A stretch of DNA of 44,484 nt from an uncultured Bacilli bacterium (GCA_934086145.1 CAKOHV010000014.1:1-44484), one strand, 5' to 3'. Positions 25,181-33,990 are shown, counted from the stretch's first letter. Notes: generated by a model from the sequence alone, not told the origin. Program-made: numbers and translations.

Positions 25181-26806
25181 ATGAACTTAGAATCAGGTGT
25201 ATTACAAGTCCATATAGAAGATATAATACCTAATAGATTCCAACCACGCTTGCAGTTTGATGAAGAAGGATTAAAAGAATTATCAGATTCTATTAAGGAA
25301 CATGGTATAATTCAGCCTTTGGTATTAAGAAAATTAGGAGATAAATATGAAATAATTGCCGGTGAACGAAGGTATAAAGCGGCAACGATGGCAGGTCTTA
25401 CTACCGTTCCAGCAGTTATCTCTAATATTGATGACAATAAAGCCGCTGAAGTAGCAATTGTCGAAAATGTTCAGCGAAGAGATTTAACAGCTATTGAAGA
25501 AGCGCGTTCTTATAAAAATCTTCTTGATAAAGGTTACCTAACTCAAGAACAGCTTGCCAAAAGAATGGGCTTATCACAACCAGCTATCGCTAACAAATTA
25601 AGATTATTAAATTTAGATGAAGAAGTACAACAAGCCCTTTTAGAAGAAAAGATATCCGAAAGACATGCAAGAACACTTTTATCATTACCAGACAAAGAAG
25701 CTCAGAAAGAATGGCTTCATAGAATAATTAATGAGAGGATGACAGTGAGACAATTGGATTTGGAATTAAAACAATTAAAAGCAAAACAAAAAACAATGGC
25801 GGATGAGGAAAATAGCGATGTTCCATTAGTTGCAGCCAAACGAAATATTGATGAAATAAAAGCTCAAGCAACGGACCTTAAAGATTTAAACAAGAAAATG
25901 AGTGAGTCTGACTTGATGAAACCTCTTCAGGTTGTTAACGAAGAATTAGAAACTCTTGATTTAAATGAAGAGCTTCCTCTTGCTGAAAAGCCAAAAGAAC
26001 CAGAAAAAGTTGACAATTCTCCGCATATTGATACTTTACAATTTGAAGATAAAAATGACTCATCTAGGGATGACGATAATTCTCATTTTACTATTCCTAA
26101 TGAACATCAAGAAGATAAAATTGAAGATTTCACTAAATTTAATGATAGTTCATTTACAAAAGCTACTTCTATACCAGAATCAAATATTATTTCCCCAACT
26201 TCAACTGATACTTTAATCCCTGAAAATAGTTTTATAGAAAATAGAAATGATTCTAATAAATTCTTTGATTTATCTAATGATTTTAATCATCAAGAAACAG
26301 AACTTAAGCAAGTTCCATCACACGAAAATTCATCATCTGATAAATTCGAAGTATTTAGTGCTCCAGATTCCCATAATAATTTTGTTACTTCTAACAAAAA
26401 TGAAGAAATTGAAGATAGTAAATTTAATCCATTTGCTCCAGATGATAACGCTTCAAAAGATAATTCCCATCAATCAACTAACAATTACTTGAATACAGAT
26501 TTTGATTTAAATCCAAATAATCGTTTCTTTACACCAGTTTATGATTCTTCAAAAGAAATCAATTTAATTGAAAGATCAGAAGAGGAAATTGATCCTATGG
26601 ACGCTGTTGATAACCTAACTAGAACACAGCATGAGACTCAAACTAATTTTGTTGCACAGCCAGAAGATAACGGATTAAATTTAAAAACAGCAATAAATGC
26701 TGTTAGAAATTGCATAGAAGATTTAGGTAATAAAGGTTTTTATATAGATGTTGAAGAAATAGACTTTGACAGTAATTATCAAATAACAATTCAGATTAAA
26801 AAATAG
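25181..26806 (+). CDS. noc: Noc-like ParB-family nucleoid occlusion protein with long acidic insertion
   Basis: ParB-family proteins are CTP-dependent DNA clamps; the Noc branch binds NBS sites and blocks division over the nucleoid. Residues 1-200 hold the CTPase domain (PNRFQPR near 17, GERRYKA at 61, ENVQRR at 95) and helix-turn-helix (LTQEQLAKRMGLSQPAIANK). At the ParB/Noc specificity positions it has Gln133, Lys139, Asn144 and Arg161, mostly the Noc pattern (Gln, Lys, Lys, Arg) rather than the ParB pattern. Residues of about 205-495 are an acidic Asn/Ser/Asp-rich, probably disordered stretch, making the protein 541 residues against about 285 in Bacillus. A folded C-terminus (LNLKTAINAVRNCIEDLGNK onward) ends it. 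The N-terminal membrane-binding helix of Bacillus Noc is absent. Position after rsmG also fits noc. Confidence 0.85.
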   Translation: MNLESGVLQVHIEDIIPNRFQPRLQFDEEGLKELSDSIKEHGIIQPLVLRKLGDKYEIIAGERRYKAATMAGLTTVPAVISNIDDNKAAEVAIVENVQRRDLTAIEEARSYKNLLDKGYLTQEQLAKRMGLSQPAIANKLRLLNLDEEVQQALLEEKISERHARTLLSLPDKEAQKEWLHRIINERMTVRQLDLELKQLKAKQKTMADEENSDVPLVAAKRNIDEIKAQATDLKDLNKKMSESDLMKPLQVVNEELETLDLNEELPLAEKPKEPEKVDNSPHIDTLQFEDKNDSSRDDDNSHFTIPNEHQEDKIEDFTKFNDSSFTKATSIPESNIISPTSTDTLIPENSFIENRNDSNKFFDLSNDFNHQETELKQVPSHENSSSDKFEVFSAPDSHNNFVTSNKNEEIEDSKFNPFAPDDNASKDNSHQSTNNYLNTDFDLNPNNRFFTPVYDSSKEINLIERSEEEIDPMDAVDNLTRTQHETQTNFVAQPEDNGLNLKTAINAVRNCIEDLGNKGFYIDVEEIDFDSNYQITIQIKK

Positions 26807-26808
26807 TT

Positions 26809-26846
26809 AAAAACGACATTGGATATTTTATCTAATGCCGTTTTTT
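26809..26846. terminator. Bidirectional terminator between noc-like and PBP genes
   Basis: A near-perfect hairpin (AAAACGACATTGGATA with TATCTAATGCCGTTTT) is flanked by A and T tracts, so it can end both converging transcripts. The last bases overlap the stop codon of the minus-strand PBP gene. Confidence 0.85.
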
Positions 26847-28791
26847 AATTTACATTTTTTTCTTTATAAACGAATTCTGTATTTTGATTATTATATTCAC
26901 TACCACTTACGTAATAATATATAAAATATTTATCATCTTTGGGTTTATCTCCTGTTATAGGATCTAATGGAACACCTACAACATTACTTGGTGCTTCATA
27001 CCAATTGTTTTCTTTTAGAATGCTTTCCATTGTATCAACCCAAATATTTTTTGAAATTGCACCATCACTAACTTTAAGTTCTTTTGAATCGTCATAACCA
27101 TTCCAAACCATCATTAATGCATCAGGATTGTATCCAACCATCCAGCAGTCAGTTCCGGAACTACCTGTTTTTATAGCGTATTTTTTGGTGATTTTAGAAG
27201 AAATACTCATAACAGTAGGGGTATTGTATTCTACAAACGAATTATTATATGTTGCTGTCATAAGTTCATTTAAAATATAAGTATAGGATTCATTTAGTAC
27301 CAAATCTTTATTTTCTTTTTTTTCATAAAGAATATTTCCATTTAAATCTTCCACTTTATTTATAAAAGTTAGTTCATTTTTATACCCACCACTAGCTAGA
27401 GTAGAATAAGCTCGTGCAAAATCCAGCATACTAAGTTCACAAGTTCCTAGCGCTAAAGATGGTATAGCCTTTAATTGTTGTTTTATTCCCATTCTTTTGG
27501 CGGTATTAACTAGGGTTTCTTCTCCTAAAAATAAATGTGTCTTGACGGCATATATATTATCAGAGTAGGCAATCGCCGCTGCCATTGTTATATTTTTATT
27601 TCCATATTTGTTATTATAATTAGCTGGCGCATATGTTTGATTAGATGAAAAAACAAATGTAGTCGGTTCGCTTAAAAAAGTTGAAGAAGAAACCATTCCA
27701 TTTTCTAACGCACTATAATATAGAAGAGGCTTAATAGAAGAACCAACTTGTCTTTTAGCACTTATAGCTCTATTAAATTGACTTTTGGCATAATCAACAC
27801 CCCCAGACAAAGCCATAATTCCGCCTGTTTTTGGATTAACAATTAAACTAGCAACTTGTAATTCACCGCTATCAGCCATATATTTTTGAATATTGTTTTC
27901 CATCGTTCGCTGAGCTTCAACATTTAATGAAGTATATATTTTTAAACCACCAGATTCAATTAGGGACTTAGGAATTGTTTCAATTTTTTCTAATTCTTTA
28001 TATACCGCATCTTGATAATACATAATCATTTTTAAATCATTTTCATTTCTTTGCCCATATATTGGTATATCATTTTGAAATAATTTATTGTATGTTTCTT
28101 CTGAAATATATTTATTTTTATACATGGCATTAGCAATAATCTTAGCTCTTTTTATTGAAGCTTCATAGTTAGAAACCGGATTGTAGTAATTGGGACTTTT
28201 GGGAATACCTGCTAAAATAATCGCCTCTTCTAAGGACAATTCACCAGCTTTTTTATTAAAATAATATTCACTTGCATTTTCGATTCCGTAATTCCCTTGT
28301 CCGAAGTTTATAGTATTTAAATAGCCTTCTAAAATTTCATCTTTGCTGTAATGAACCTCTAATTTTAGTGTTAATATTGCTTCTTCAAATTTTCTTTTCC
28401 ATGTTTTATCAAATTCTAAATACATATTTTTGATATATTGTTGACTTATTGTCGAAGCGCCTTGTGCTATTTTGCCTTTCTTTATGTTTGTAATCATTGC
28501 TTTAGCTATTCTTAGATAATCAAAGCCGTTATGATGATAAAAGTTTTTATCTTCTGTACTAATTACTGCATTAACTAAATCATCAGATATTTCTGATAGT
28601 CCAACCCATTCATTATTTCCAGATCCCTGATATATTAAATTATTACTATCATCATAAATATATAATTGATTAGTATTTACTATATCCAGTTTAGGACTAA
28701 AATAAGCATAACAATATAAGGCTCCGACTACTAATGTAAAAAAGATAATACTAGCGATAAAAAACTTCATTATTTTCTTTGTTTTTTTCAT
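26845..28791 (-). CDS. Class A penicillin-binding protein (glycosyltransferase/transpeptidase)
   Basis: This bifunctional cell-wall synthase polymerises and cross-links peptidoglycan outside the membrane. The 648-residue protein has a short cytoplasmic start and one membrane anchor (about 8-30). A GT51 domain follows (catalytic Glu80 in STEDKNFYHHNG, then GASTISQQYIKN), then a transpeptidase domain with SSIK near 352, SDN near 410 and KTG near 540. It is the only minus-strand gene to the right of the origin, against the direction of replication, and occupies its own transcription unit. It is probably PBP1a/PbpF-like; the exact paralog cannot be told. Confidence 0.93.
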   Translation of the reverse strand: MKKTKKIMKFFIASIIFFTLVVGALYCYAYFSPKLDIVNTNQLYIYDDSNNLIYQGSGNNEWVGLSEISDDLVNAVISTEDKNFYHHNGFDYLRIAKAMITNIKKGKIAQGASTISQQYIKNMYLEFDKTWKRKFEEAILTLKLEVHYSKDEILEGYLNTINFGQGNYGIENASEYYFNKKAGELSLEEAIILAGIPKSPNYYNPVSNYEASIKRAKIIANAMYKNKYISEETYNKLFQNDIPIYGQRNENDLKMIMYYQDAVYKELEKIETIPKSLIESGGLKIYTSLNVEAQRTMENNIQKYMADSGELQVASLIVNPKTGGIMALSGGVDYAKSQFNRAISAKRQVGSSIKPLLYYSALENGMVSSSTFLSEPTTFVFSSNQTYAPANYNNKYGNKNITMAAAIAYSDNIYAVKTHLFLGEETLVNTAKRMGIKQQLKAIPSLALGTCELSMLDFARAYSTLASGGYKNELTFINKVEDLNGNILYEKKENKDLVLNESYTYILNELMTATYNNSFVEYNTPTVMSISSKITKKYAIKTGSSGTDCWMVGYNPDALMMVWNGYDDSKELKVSDGAISKNIWVDTMESILKENNWYEAPSNVVGVPLDPITGDKPKDDKYFIYYYVSGSEYNNQNTEFVYKEKNVN

Positions 28792-28855
28792 TCTAACACC
28801 CGTTATTATTATGAATTAAAAAGCTGAAAATATAAGTGCAAATATAGTAATATTA

Positions 28856-28864
28856 TGATATAAT
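28856..28864 (+). promoter_or_regulatory. Extended -10 promoter of the DUF1934 gene and argS
   Basis: TGATATAAT, preceded by AATATTA, predicts a start near 28871 and a 15-nt leader. The 16 bases AATATTATGATATAAT also occur at the rpmE promoter. Confidence 0.7.
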
Positions 28865-28885
28865 TCTATCCAAAGGAGAAAAAAT

Positions 28886-29227
28886 ATGGTAACAAAAATG
28901 AATTTAAAATTATATAAAGATAATCTTTTGGAACAAGAACATAAAGATATTAATTGTATGTACCAAAATAATAACGTTTCTTTTTTATTAAATGATTGTA
29001 AGATGATTTTGAATAAACATATTTTTCTTCGTGAAAATAATGACTTTAAATTTAATATAAATTTAAGTACTAAAACATGCACAATATTGCTAAAAGAACA
29101 AGGTAAAGAATTTGATATCCCGATTGAACAAGTTTCTTTTAGCCAACAAGATAAAATCATGATATTAGCATATAAAACTGCATCAGACGATAAAAGCACT
29201 AAAATAGTAATAGAATTGAGTGATTAA
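28886..29227 (+). CDS. DUF1934 family protein (YwiB-like)
   Basis: This 113-residue protein of unknown function matches the YwiB/DUF1934 family by position (directly upstream of argS, as in Bacillus) and by character: a small, predicted beta-barrel, calycin-like fold with alternating strands such as NNVSFLLNDCKMIL and KIVIELSD. It has a clear AAAGGAG site 7 nt before the ATG. It ends 1 nt before argS, so the two are coupled. No catalytic residues are apparent. A minus-strand frame over the same stretch has no ribosome site and was rejected. Confidence 0.75.
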   Translation: MVTKMNLKLYKDNLLEQEHKDINCMYQNNNVSFLLNDCKMILNKHIFLRENNDFKFNINLSTKTCTILLKEQGKEFDIPIEQVSFSQQDKIMILAYKTASDDKSTKIVIELSD

Positions 29228-29228
29228 T

Positions 29229-30980
29229 ATGAGTATTTTTATTAAAGAACAGGAACAATATCTTCAAAAGAAATTACATGATTGTGGTTACGATGTTGAA
29301 GAAGTAACTTTAAATATATCATCACGTCCAGAATTTGGAGATTATCAATATAACGGAATTATGCCTTTGGCTAAAGTGTATCACAAGAATCCTCGTGAAA
29401 TAGCTGAAGAATTATTGAATGCTTTAAAAGAAGATAACTTGTATAAAGATGTTAATATAGCTGGTCCTGGTTTCATAAACATAACTTTTAGTGATGAGCA
29501 ATTATTAAGACATATGAATGAATTATTACAAAGCATTGAATTAAATTATACTGGAATTGAACCAAAAAACATTTTTTTTGATTATGGAGGAGCTAATGTT
29601 GCTAAAGCATTACATGTTGGTCATCTTAGAAGTGCTAACATTGGGGAGGCTTTAAAAAGATTATGTAAATCTTTAGGCTGTAATGTTGTAGCTGATGCCC
29701 ATTTAGGAGATTGGGGACGACCAATTGGCTTAGTTATGCTTGAAATAAAAAAACGTCAACCTGAATTGCCTTATTTTGATGCTTCCTTTACAGGGGAATA
29801 TCCTGCCGAGCCACCAGTTACAAACGCTGATTTGATGGAAATTTATCCAATTGCTTCGGAAAAAGCTAAAAATGATGAAAATTATATGGCCGAGGCTCGC
29901 GAATTAACCGCGCAATTTCAAAATGGAAATAAAGGCCTAACGGCTTTATGGAAACACATAATGCAGGTTTCTAAAACTGATATCAAAAGAATTTACGACA
30001 AATTAAATACAACCTTCGAAATATGGGAAGGCGAAAGTGATGGAAATAAATATGTTCCCGAATTAATTGATTATCTTGAGGAAAAAAATTTAATTAAAGA
30101 AAGCCAAGGTGCCAGAATTATTGAAGTTCAAAACTCAGATGATGATCATGAAATTCCTCCCTTATTACTAATCAAATCAAATAATAGTACATCATATGAA
30201 ACAACTGATTTAGCTTGTATTTTGGAAAGAATGAAACTCTATAATCCAGATGAAATATGGTATTTAGCCGATTCTAGACAAGCACTTCATTTTGAACAAA
30301 CTTTTCGTGCTGCTCGTATTTCCGAAATTGTCAAACCTGATACTAAATTAGAATTTATTCCTTTTGGCACAATGAATGGTAAAGATGGCAAGCCTTTTAA
30401 AACAAGAGATGGTGGAGTTATGTCTTTAGAATCTTTACTTGATTTAGCAGAAATAGAATGTGAAAAGAAAATACTACCAAATATTATAGGCACTGAGAGG
30501 AAAAAAATAGCTGAGCAAGTATCATTAGCTGCTGTTAAATATGCTGATTTAATACCTTATCGTTTGACTAATTATACTTTTGATCCTGTCAAATTTAGTG
30601 ATTTACAAGGTAAAACAGGACCATATTTACTATATTCAACAATTCGTATGAAATCATTACTAAAAAAGGCTCAAGAATCTAATATTGAATTTAAAAAAGT
30701 TAGTGTTATTGCTAATGAATATGATCGTGCAATAATGATTGGACTTCTAAACATTAACAGTGTTTTAATGAAATCATATAAAGCTAAGTCCTTAAATGAA
30801 ATAGCAGAACATTTATATAAAATAACTAATTTATTTAATAATTTTTATTCTCAAAACCGCATATTAACAGAAGAAGACGGCCAAACAAAAGAATCTTGGC
30901 TATGTTTAAGTCGAATTGTTTATGAAAATAATTTAAAACTATTGAATATATTAGGAATAGATGTTCCAGACAGAATGTAA
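29229..30980 (+). CDS. argS: Arginyl-tRNA synthetase
   Basis: ArgS charges tRNA-Arg with arginine. The 583-residue class I synthetase has an N-terminal Add-1 domain, the HIGH-type motif in GANVAKALHVGHLRSANIGE near 118, the block FGTMNGKDGKPFKTRDGG and a C-terminal DALR anticodon-binding domain (YKITNLFNNFYSQNRIL). As in many ArgRS, a canonical KMSKS loop is not obvious. I chose the ATG at 29229 (MSIFIKEQ); an upstream GTG adds three residues. No terminator follows it. Confidence 0.96.
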   Translation: MSIFIKEQEQYLQKKLHDCGYDVEEVTLNISSRPEFGDYQYNGIMPLAKVYHKNPREIAEELLNALKEDNLYKDVNIAGPGFINITFSDEQLLRHMNELLQSIELNYTGIEPKNIFFDYGGANVAKALHVGHLRSANIGEALKRLCKSLGCNVVADAHLGDWGRPIGLVMLEIKKRQPELPYFDASFTGEYPAEPPVTNADLMEIYPIASEKAKNDENYMAEARELTAQFQNGNKGLTALWKHIMQVSKTDIKRIYDKLNTTFEIWEGESDGNKYVPELIDYLEEKNLIKESQGARIIEVQNSDDDHEIPPLLLIKSNNSTSYETTDLACILERMKLYNPDEIWYLADSRQALHFEQTFRAARISEIVKPDTKLEFIPFGTMNGKDGKPFKTRDGGVMSLESLLDLAEIECEKKILPNIIGTERKKIAEQVSLAAVKYADLIPYRLTNYTFDPVKFSDLQGKTGPYLLYSTIRMKSLLKKAQESNIEFKKVSVIANEYDRAIMIGLLNINSVLMKSYKAKSLNEIAEHLYKITNLFNNFYSQNRILTEEDGQTKESWLCLSRIVYENNLKLLNILGIDVPDRM

Positions 30981-31007
30981 AAAATATATAAATAATACAT
31001 TTTAGTA

Positions 31008-31035
31008 TTGTCATATTGAAAAAAATATGTATAAT
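31008..31035 (+). promoter_or_regulatory. Sigma-A promoter of rpoE
   Basis: TTGTCA (31008-31013), 16 bp, TATAAT (31030-31035). It is followed by a leader of about 25 nt to the rpoE ATG. Confidence 0.6.
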
Positions 31036-31067
31036 GGTGTCTAGTGAATTATTTGGAGGTTAATTAT

Positions 31068-31502
31068 ATGAAATTAAAAGATATGTCTATAGAAGAATTA
31101 GAAGCTATGTCATATGATGATATTGCGTTAATGGTTTTAACTGAATCAGGCCGCAAAATGAAAATTAACGAATTATTTAAAGAAGTATGCAATTTATTAA
31201 ACTTAACTGACGAAGAATACATGGAAAAACTTCCTGCTTTCTTTGAAGTGTTAAGTACTGATCATAGATTTATAATGATAGAGAATGGTTATTGGGATTT
31301 AAAAACTAAACATTCAACTAAAGTAATCATTGATAATGATGATGACGATGATGATGTCGTAGAGGACGATATTGAGGAAGAAGAAAAAGAAGACGAAGAT
31401 ATATTCTATGATGACACTGAAGCTGATGACTCAGATACAGATGACGATTTAAAAGATTTAGTAATAATCGATGAAGATGAAGAAGCAAATGGATTATCAT
31501 AA
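31068..31502 (+). CDS. rpoE: RNA polymerase delta subunit
   Basis: Delta is a Firmicutes-specific RNA polymerase subunit that raises specificity and recycling. The 144-residue protein has an N-terminal HARE-HTH domain (about 1-85, with MSYDDIALMVLTE and RFIMIENGYWDL). Its C-terminal tail is almost entirely Asp/Glu, the disordered acidic half of the family. The start is the ATG at 31068 with TTGGAGG; a longer frame upstream lies over the promoter. The 3' end contributes to its own terminator. Confidence 0.93.
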   Translation: MKLKDMSIEELEAMSYDDIALMVLTESGRKMKINELFKEVCNLLNLTDEEYMEKLPAFFEVLSTDHRFIMIENGYWDLKTKHSTKVIIDNDDDDDDVVEDDIEEEEKEDEDIFYDDTEADDSDTDDDLKDLVIIDEDEEANGLS

Positions 31503-31516
31503 ACCATTTGTTTTTT
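31486..31516 (+). terminator. Terminator overlapping the end of rpoE
   Basis: CAAATGG (last codons) pairs with CCATTTG, with the TAA stop in the 11-nt loop, followed by T6. Confidence 0.85.
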
Positions 31517-31532
31517 AATTTTTAGACATATA

Positions 31533-31541
31533 TGGTATAAT
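31533..31541 (+). promoter_or_regulatory. Extended -10 promoter of prfA
   Basis: TGGTATAAT lies 17 nt after the rpoE T-tract. The predicted start is near 31548, about 18 nt before the prfA GTG. Confidence 0.7.
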
Positions 31542-31565
31542 AATAAAACGAAAGGCGTGGTCTAG

Positions 31566-32621
31566 GTGATAGACAGATTAGAAGCGATAAAAAAAAGGTA
31601 TGAAGAATTAACTACACAGTTATCATCTGAAGAAGTTCTTTCAGATTATAATACCTTGATGAAATTATCAAAAGAGCAAAAGAAATTGGAAGAAACATAC
31701 AATAAATATATTGAATACTTGAATACTTCCAGAAATATAGAGGAAGCTAAGGAATTACTAAATGATCCTGAATTAGGTGAAATGGCTCACTTAGAATTAG
31801 AAGAAGCTACTCAAAAAAAAGAAAAAATAACTCACGAATTAGAAATCTTATTAATTCCTAAAGATGAAAATGACGATAAAAATATTATTATGGAAATTAG
31901 AGGCGCAGCCGGTGGGGATGAAGCTAATATTTTTGCTGGCGATTTGTTTAGAATGTATTCTCGCTATGCCGATAAACTAGGATGGAAATTAGAAGTAATC
32001 AATGCTGAAGCAGGAACGGCTGGCGGATATTCTCAAATAGAAGTAAAAATAAAGGGTGAGAATGTTTATTCTAAATTAAAGTATGAATCAGGCTCACATC
32101 GTGTTCAACGTGTCCCTGTAACTGAATCTAATGGCCGAATTCAAACATCAACAGCGACAGTTTTAATAATGCCAGAAGTTGAAGATGTTGATATTGAGAT
32201 TAATCCAAATGATTTACGTATAGATACATTCTGCGCTAGTGGCCATGGAGGACAAGGAGTAAATACAACCCCTTCAGCTGTAAGAATTACTCATTTACCT
32301 ACTAATACCGTTGTAACTTGTCAAAATGAACGTAGTCAGATTCAAAATAAAGCTCAAGCTATGGAAGTACTTAAGGCTCGTCTTTACCAAGCAGAGCAAG
32401 AAAAACAAGATGCTGAAGTAGGAAATGAAAGAAGAAGTAAAATTGGTACAGGAGATAGAGCAGAAAAAATTAGAACATACAATTATCCACAAAACAGAGT
32501 AACTGATCATCGAATTGGTTACACGACTAATACCCTCGATCGCGTAATGGATGGGGCTTTAGATGATATTATAGATGCGTTAATCACTGAAGATTTACGT
32601 CGAAAATTAAAAGGAGAATAA
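31566..32621 (+). CDS. prfA: Peptide chain release factor 1
   Basis: RF1 reads UAA and UAG stops and triggers peptide release. The 351-residue protein shows the codon-recognition PxT motif (RVPVTESNGRIQTST) and the GGQ motif (SGHGGQGVNTTPSAVRITH), the substrate of PrmC. It appears to start with GTG (MIDRLEAIKKRYEEL). It is followed by a strong hairpin and then prmC. TGA stops in the window imply an RF2 gene elsewhere; its usual place after secA is occupied by a mobile element. Confidence 0.96.
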   Translation: MIDRLEAIKKRYEELTTQLSSEEVLSDYNTLMKLSKEQKKLEETYNKYIEYLNTSRNIEEAKELLNDPELGEMAHLELEEATQKKEKITHELEILLIPKDENDDKNIIMEIRGAAGGDEANIFAGDLFRMYSRYADKLGWKLEVINAEAGTAGGYSQIEVKIKGENVYSKLKYESGSHRVQRVPVTESNGRIQTSTATVLIMPEVEDVDIEINPNDLRIDTFCASGHGGQGVNTTPSAVRITHLPTNTVVTCQNERSQIQNKAQAMEVLKARLYQAEQEKQDAEVGNERRSKIGTGDRAEKIRTYNYPQNRVTDHRIGYTTNTLDRVMDGALDDIIDALITEDLRRKLKGE

Positions 32622-32647
32622 AAGCAATATCTAAGATATTGCTTTTT
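32620..32647 (+). terminator. Intrinsic terminator between prfA and prmC
   Basis: AAAAGCAATATC and GATATTGCTTTT form a 12-bp perfect stem with a TAA loop, then T5. The prfA stop overlaps its first bases. It would strongly limit transcription into prmC, which has no visible promoter of its own. Confidence 0.85.
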
Positions 32648-32659
32648 AGAAACAAAAAA

Positions 32660-33394
32660 ATGAATAATTATGAATATGAAATAGAATATTTAAAAAAATA
32701 TCTCCCTCCAGAAAAAGATTTTAACCAAGCTATTGAAAGACTTAAAAATGGTGAACCTGTTCAATACATAGTTGGTGATACAAATTTTTATGGAAATATT
32801 ATTAAAGTTAACAAACATGTTTTGATACCTCGTCGTGAAACAGAAGAGCTTGTTGAAAAAACCAACGAATTAATTAAGCAAATATTTTCCGGTCAAAAAA
32901 TACGAATCTTAGATATTGGAACAGGGAGTGGTTGTATCCCAATAACTTTAAAAAAACTCCAACCAAGTTCAGAAATAGATGCTTGTGATATATCCCAATC
33001 AGCCTTAGAAGTTGCTAGTCTAAATGCTCAAAACAACAAGGTATCAATTAATTTTATTGAAAGCGATATTTTTTCTGCTATTAATGATAAATATGATTGT
33101 ATCATTAGCAATCCACCATATATAAGCTATGATGAAGAAATAATGGATATAGTAAAAAATAATGAACCTCACCAAGCTTTATACGCTCCAGATGATGGTT
33201 TATACTTTTATAAAAAAATTTTAACATTAGCACCTCAATATTTAAACAAAACTTTCTTAATAGCTTTTGAAATTGGTGCTACGCAAGGTGAACGATTAGT
33301 AACATTAGCTCAAAACTTATATCCTAAATCAAAAATAATTTTGAAAAAAGACTTACAACATTTTGATCGTTTTATTTTTATTATTAATGAATAA
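32660..33394 (+). CDS. prmC: Release factor glutamine methyltransferase PrmC
   Basis: PrmC methylates the Gln of the GGQ motif in release factors. The 244-residue protein has the N-terminal helical domain, the SAM site ILDIGTGSGCIPITL near 90 and the catalytic NPPY (CIISNPPYISY). I chose the ATG at 32660 (MNNYEYEIEYL); a TTG at 32639 would lie inside the terminator hairpin. No clear ribosome site precedes either. spoIIR follows, as in Bacillus (prfA-prmC-ywkF/spoIIR region). Confidence 0.93.
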   Translation: MNNYEYEIEYLKKYLPPEKDFNQAIERLKNGEPVQYIVGDTNFYGNIIKVNKHVLIPRRETEELVEKTNELIKQIFSGQKIRILDIGTGSGCIPITLKKLQPSSEIDACDISQSALEVASLNAQNNKVSINFIESDIFSAINDKYDCIISNPPYISYDEEIMDIVKNNEPHQALYAPDDGLYFYKKILTLAPQYLNKTFLIAFEIGATQGERLVTLAQNLYPKSKIILKKDLQHFDRFIFIINE

Positions 33395-33410
33395 AAAAAT
33401 ATATTTTCTC

Positions 33411-33429
33411 CCTAAAAATATTTAGGTGA
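33411..33429 (+). promoter_or_regulatory. Hairpin partly covering the spoIIR ribosome site
   Basis: CCTAAA and TTTAGG (33411-33426, 4-nt loop) form a small hairpin whose 3' arm includes the AGG of the AGGTGA ribosome site. It could reduce translation of spoIIR, or simply be melted by the ribosome; no data. Confidence 0.35.
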
Positions 33430-33433
33430 TAAA

Positions 33434-33940
33434 ATGAAAAAAATAGTTATAGTAATGTTTTGCTTTGCTTTGTTCTTAAGTATTTCTTCCAAACAAAAAC
33501 TTCTTATTCCAGATGAATCAATCAGATTTAGAATTATTGCTAATAGTAATGAAGAAGCTGATCAAGCTATGAAAATGTTGATAAAAAAAGACTTAGAAAA
33601 AGAATTATTTTCTAAAATAGCTTCTTCTAAATCAATTGATGATACTAGAAAGATAATATCTGATAACCAAGAAAATATTGATCGTTTATTAAAAAAATAT
33701 AATATAAATTATGATATTTCTTATGGTAAAAACTACTTTCCTTCTAAAGAATATAAAGGTGTTAATTACAATAGTGGAGAATACGAATCTTTAGTAATAT
33801 CTTTGGGTGAATCAAAAGGTAATAATTGGTGGTGTGTGTTATATCCTCCACTTTGTTTATTAGAATCAGAAAGTAATAATATGGCAGAAAATGAATATAA
33901 ATTATATATACAAGAAATTTTAGATAAAGTCTTGTCATAG
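33434..33940 (+). CDS. spoIIR: Stage II sporulation protein R
   Basis: SpoIIR is secreted from the forespore and triggers activation of the mother-cell sigma-E by SpoIIGA. The 168-residue protein has an N-terminal signal or anchor (about 1-20) and the family blocks IRFRIIANSNEEADQAMK, the PSKEYKG(V)NYNSGEYESL region and NWWCVLYPPLCLLE. It is a little shorter than in Bacillus. It lies after prmC as in Bacillus. In the family it is made under sigma-F; a clear sigma-F promoter is not visible here. Confidence 0.93.
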   Translation: MKKIVIVMFCFALFLSISSKQKLLIPDESIRFRIIANSNEEADQAMKMLIKKDLEKELFSKIASSKSIDDTRKIISDNQENIDRLLKKYNINYDISYGKNYFPSKEYKGVNYNSGEYESLVISLGESKGNNWWCVLYPPLCLLESESNNMAENEYKLYIQEILDKVLS

Positions 33941-33961
33941 TGTAAAGCACCATTTAAAAAA

Positions 33962-33990
33962 TTGACAAAGTTTAATTATAATTATATAGT
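33962..33990 (+). promoter_or_regulatory. Sigma-A promoter of murA
   Basis: TTGACA (33962-33967), 17 bp, TATAGT (33985-33990). It is one of the few two-element consensus promoters in the window. It predicts a leader of about 30 nt before the murA ATG. Confidence 0.75.

Noticed and set aside
25965..26492. Two plus-strand frames inside the noc acidic region
   Set aside because: Ile/Leu-rich out-of-frame translations of Asn/Asp/Ser codons; no start signals.
28816..29199. Minus-strand 127-codon frame opposite the DUF1934 gene
   Set aside because: The plus-strand frame has a promoter, SD and conserved synteny with argS; the minus frame has none and gives a Cys/Phe/Leu-rich product typical of shadows.
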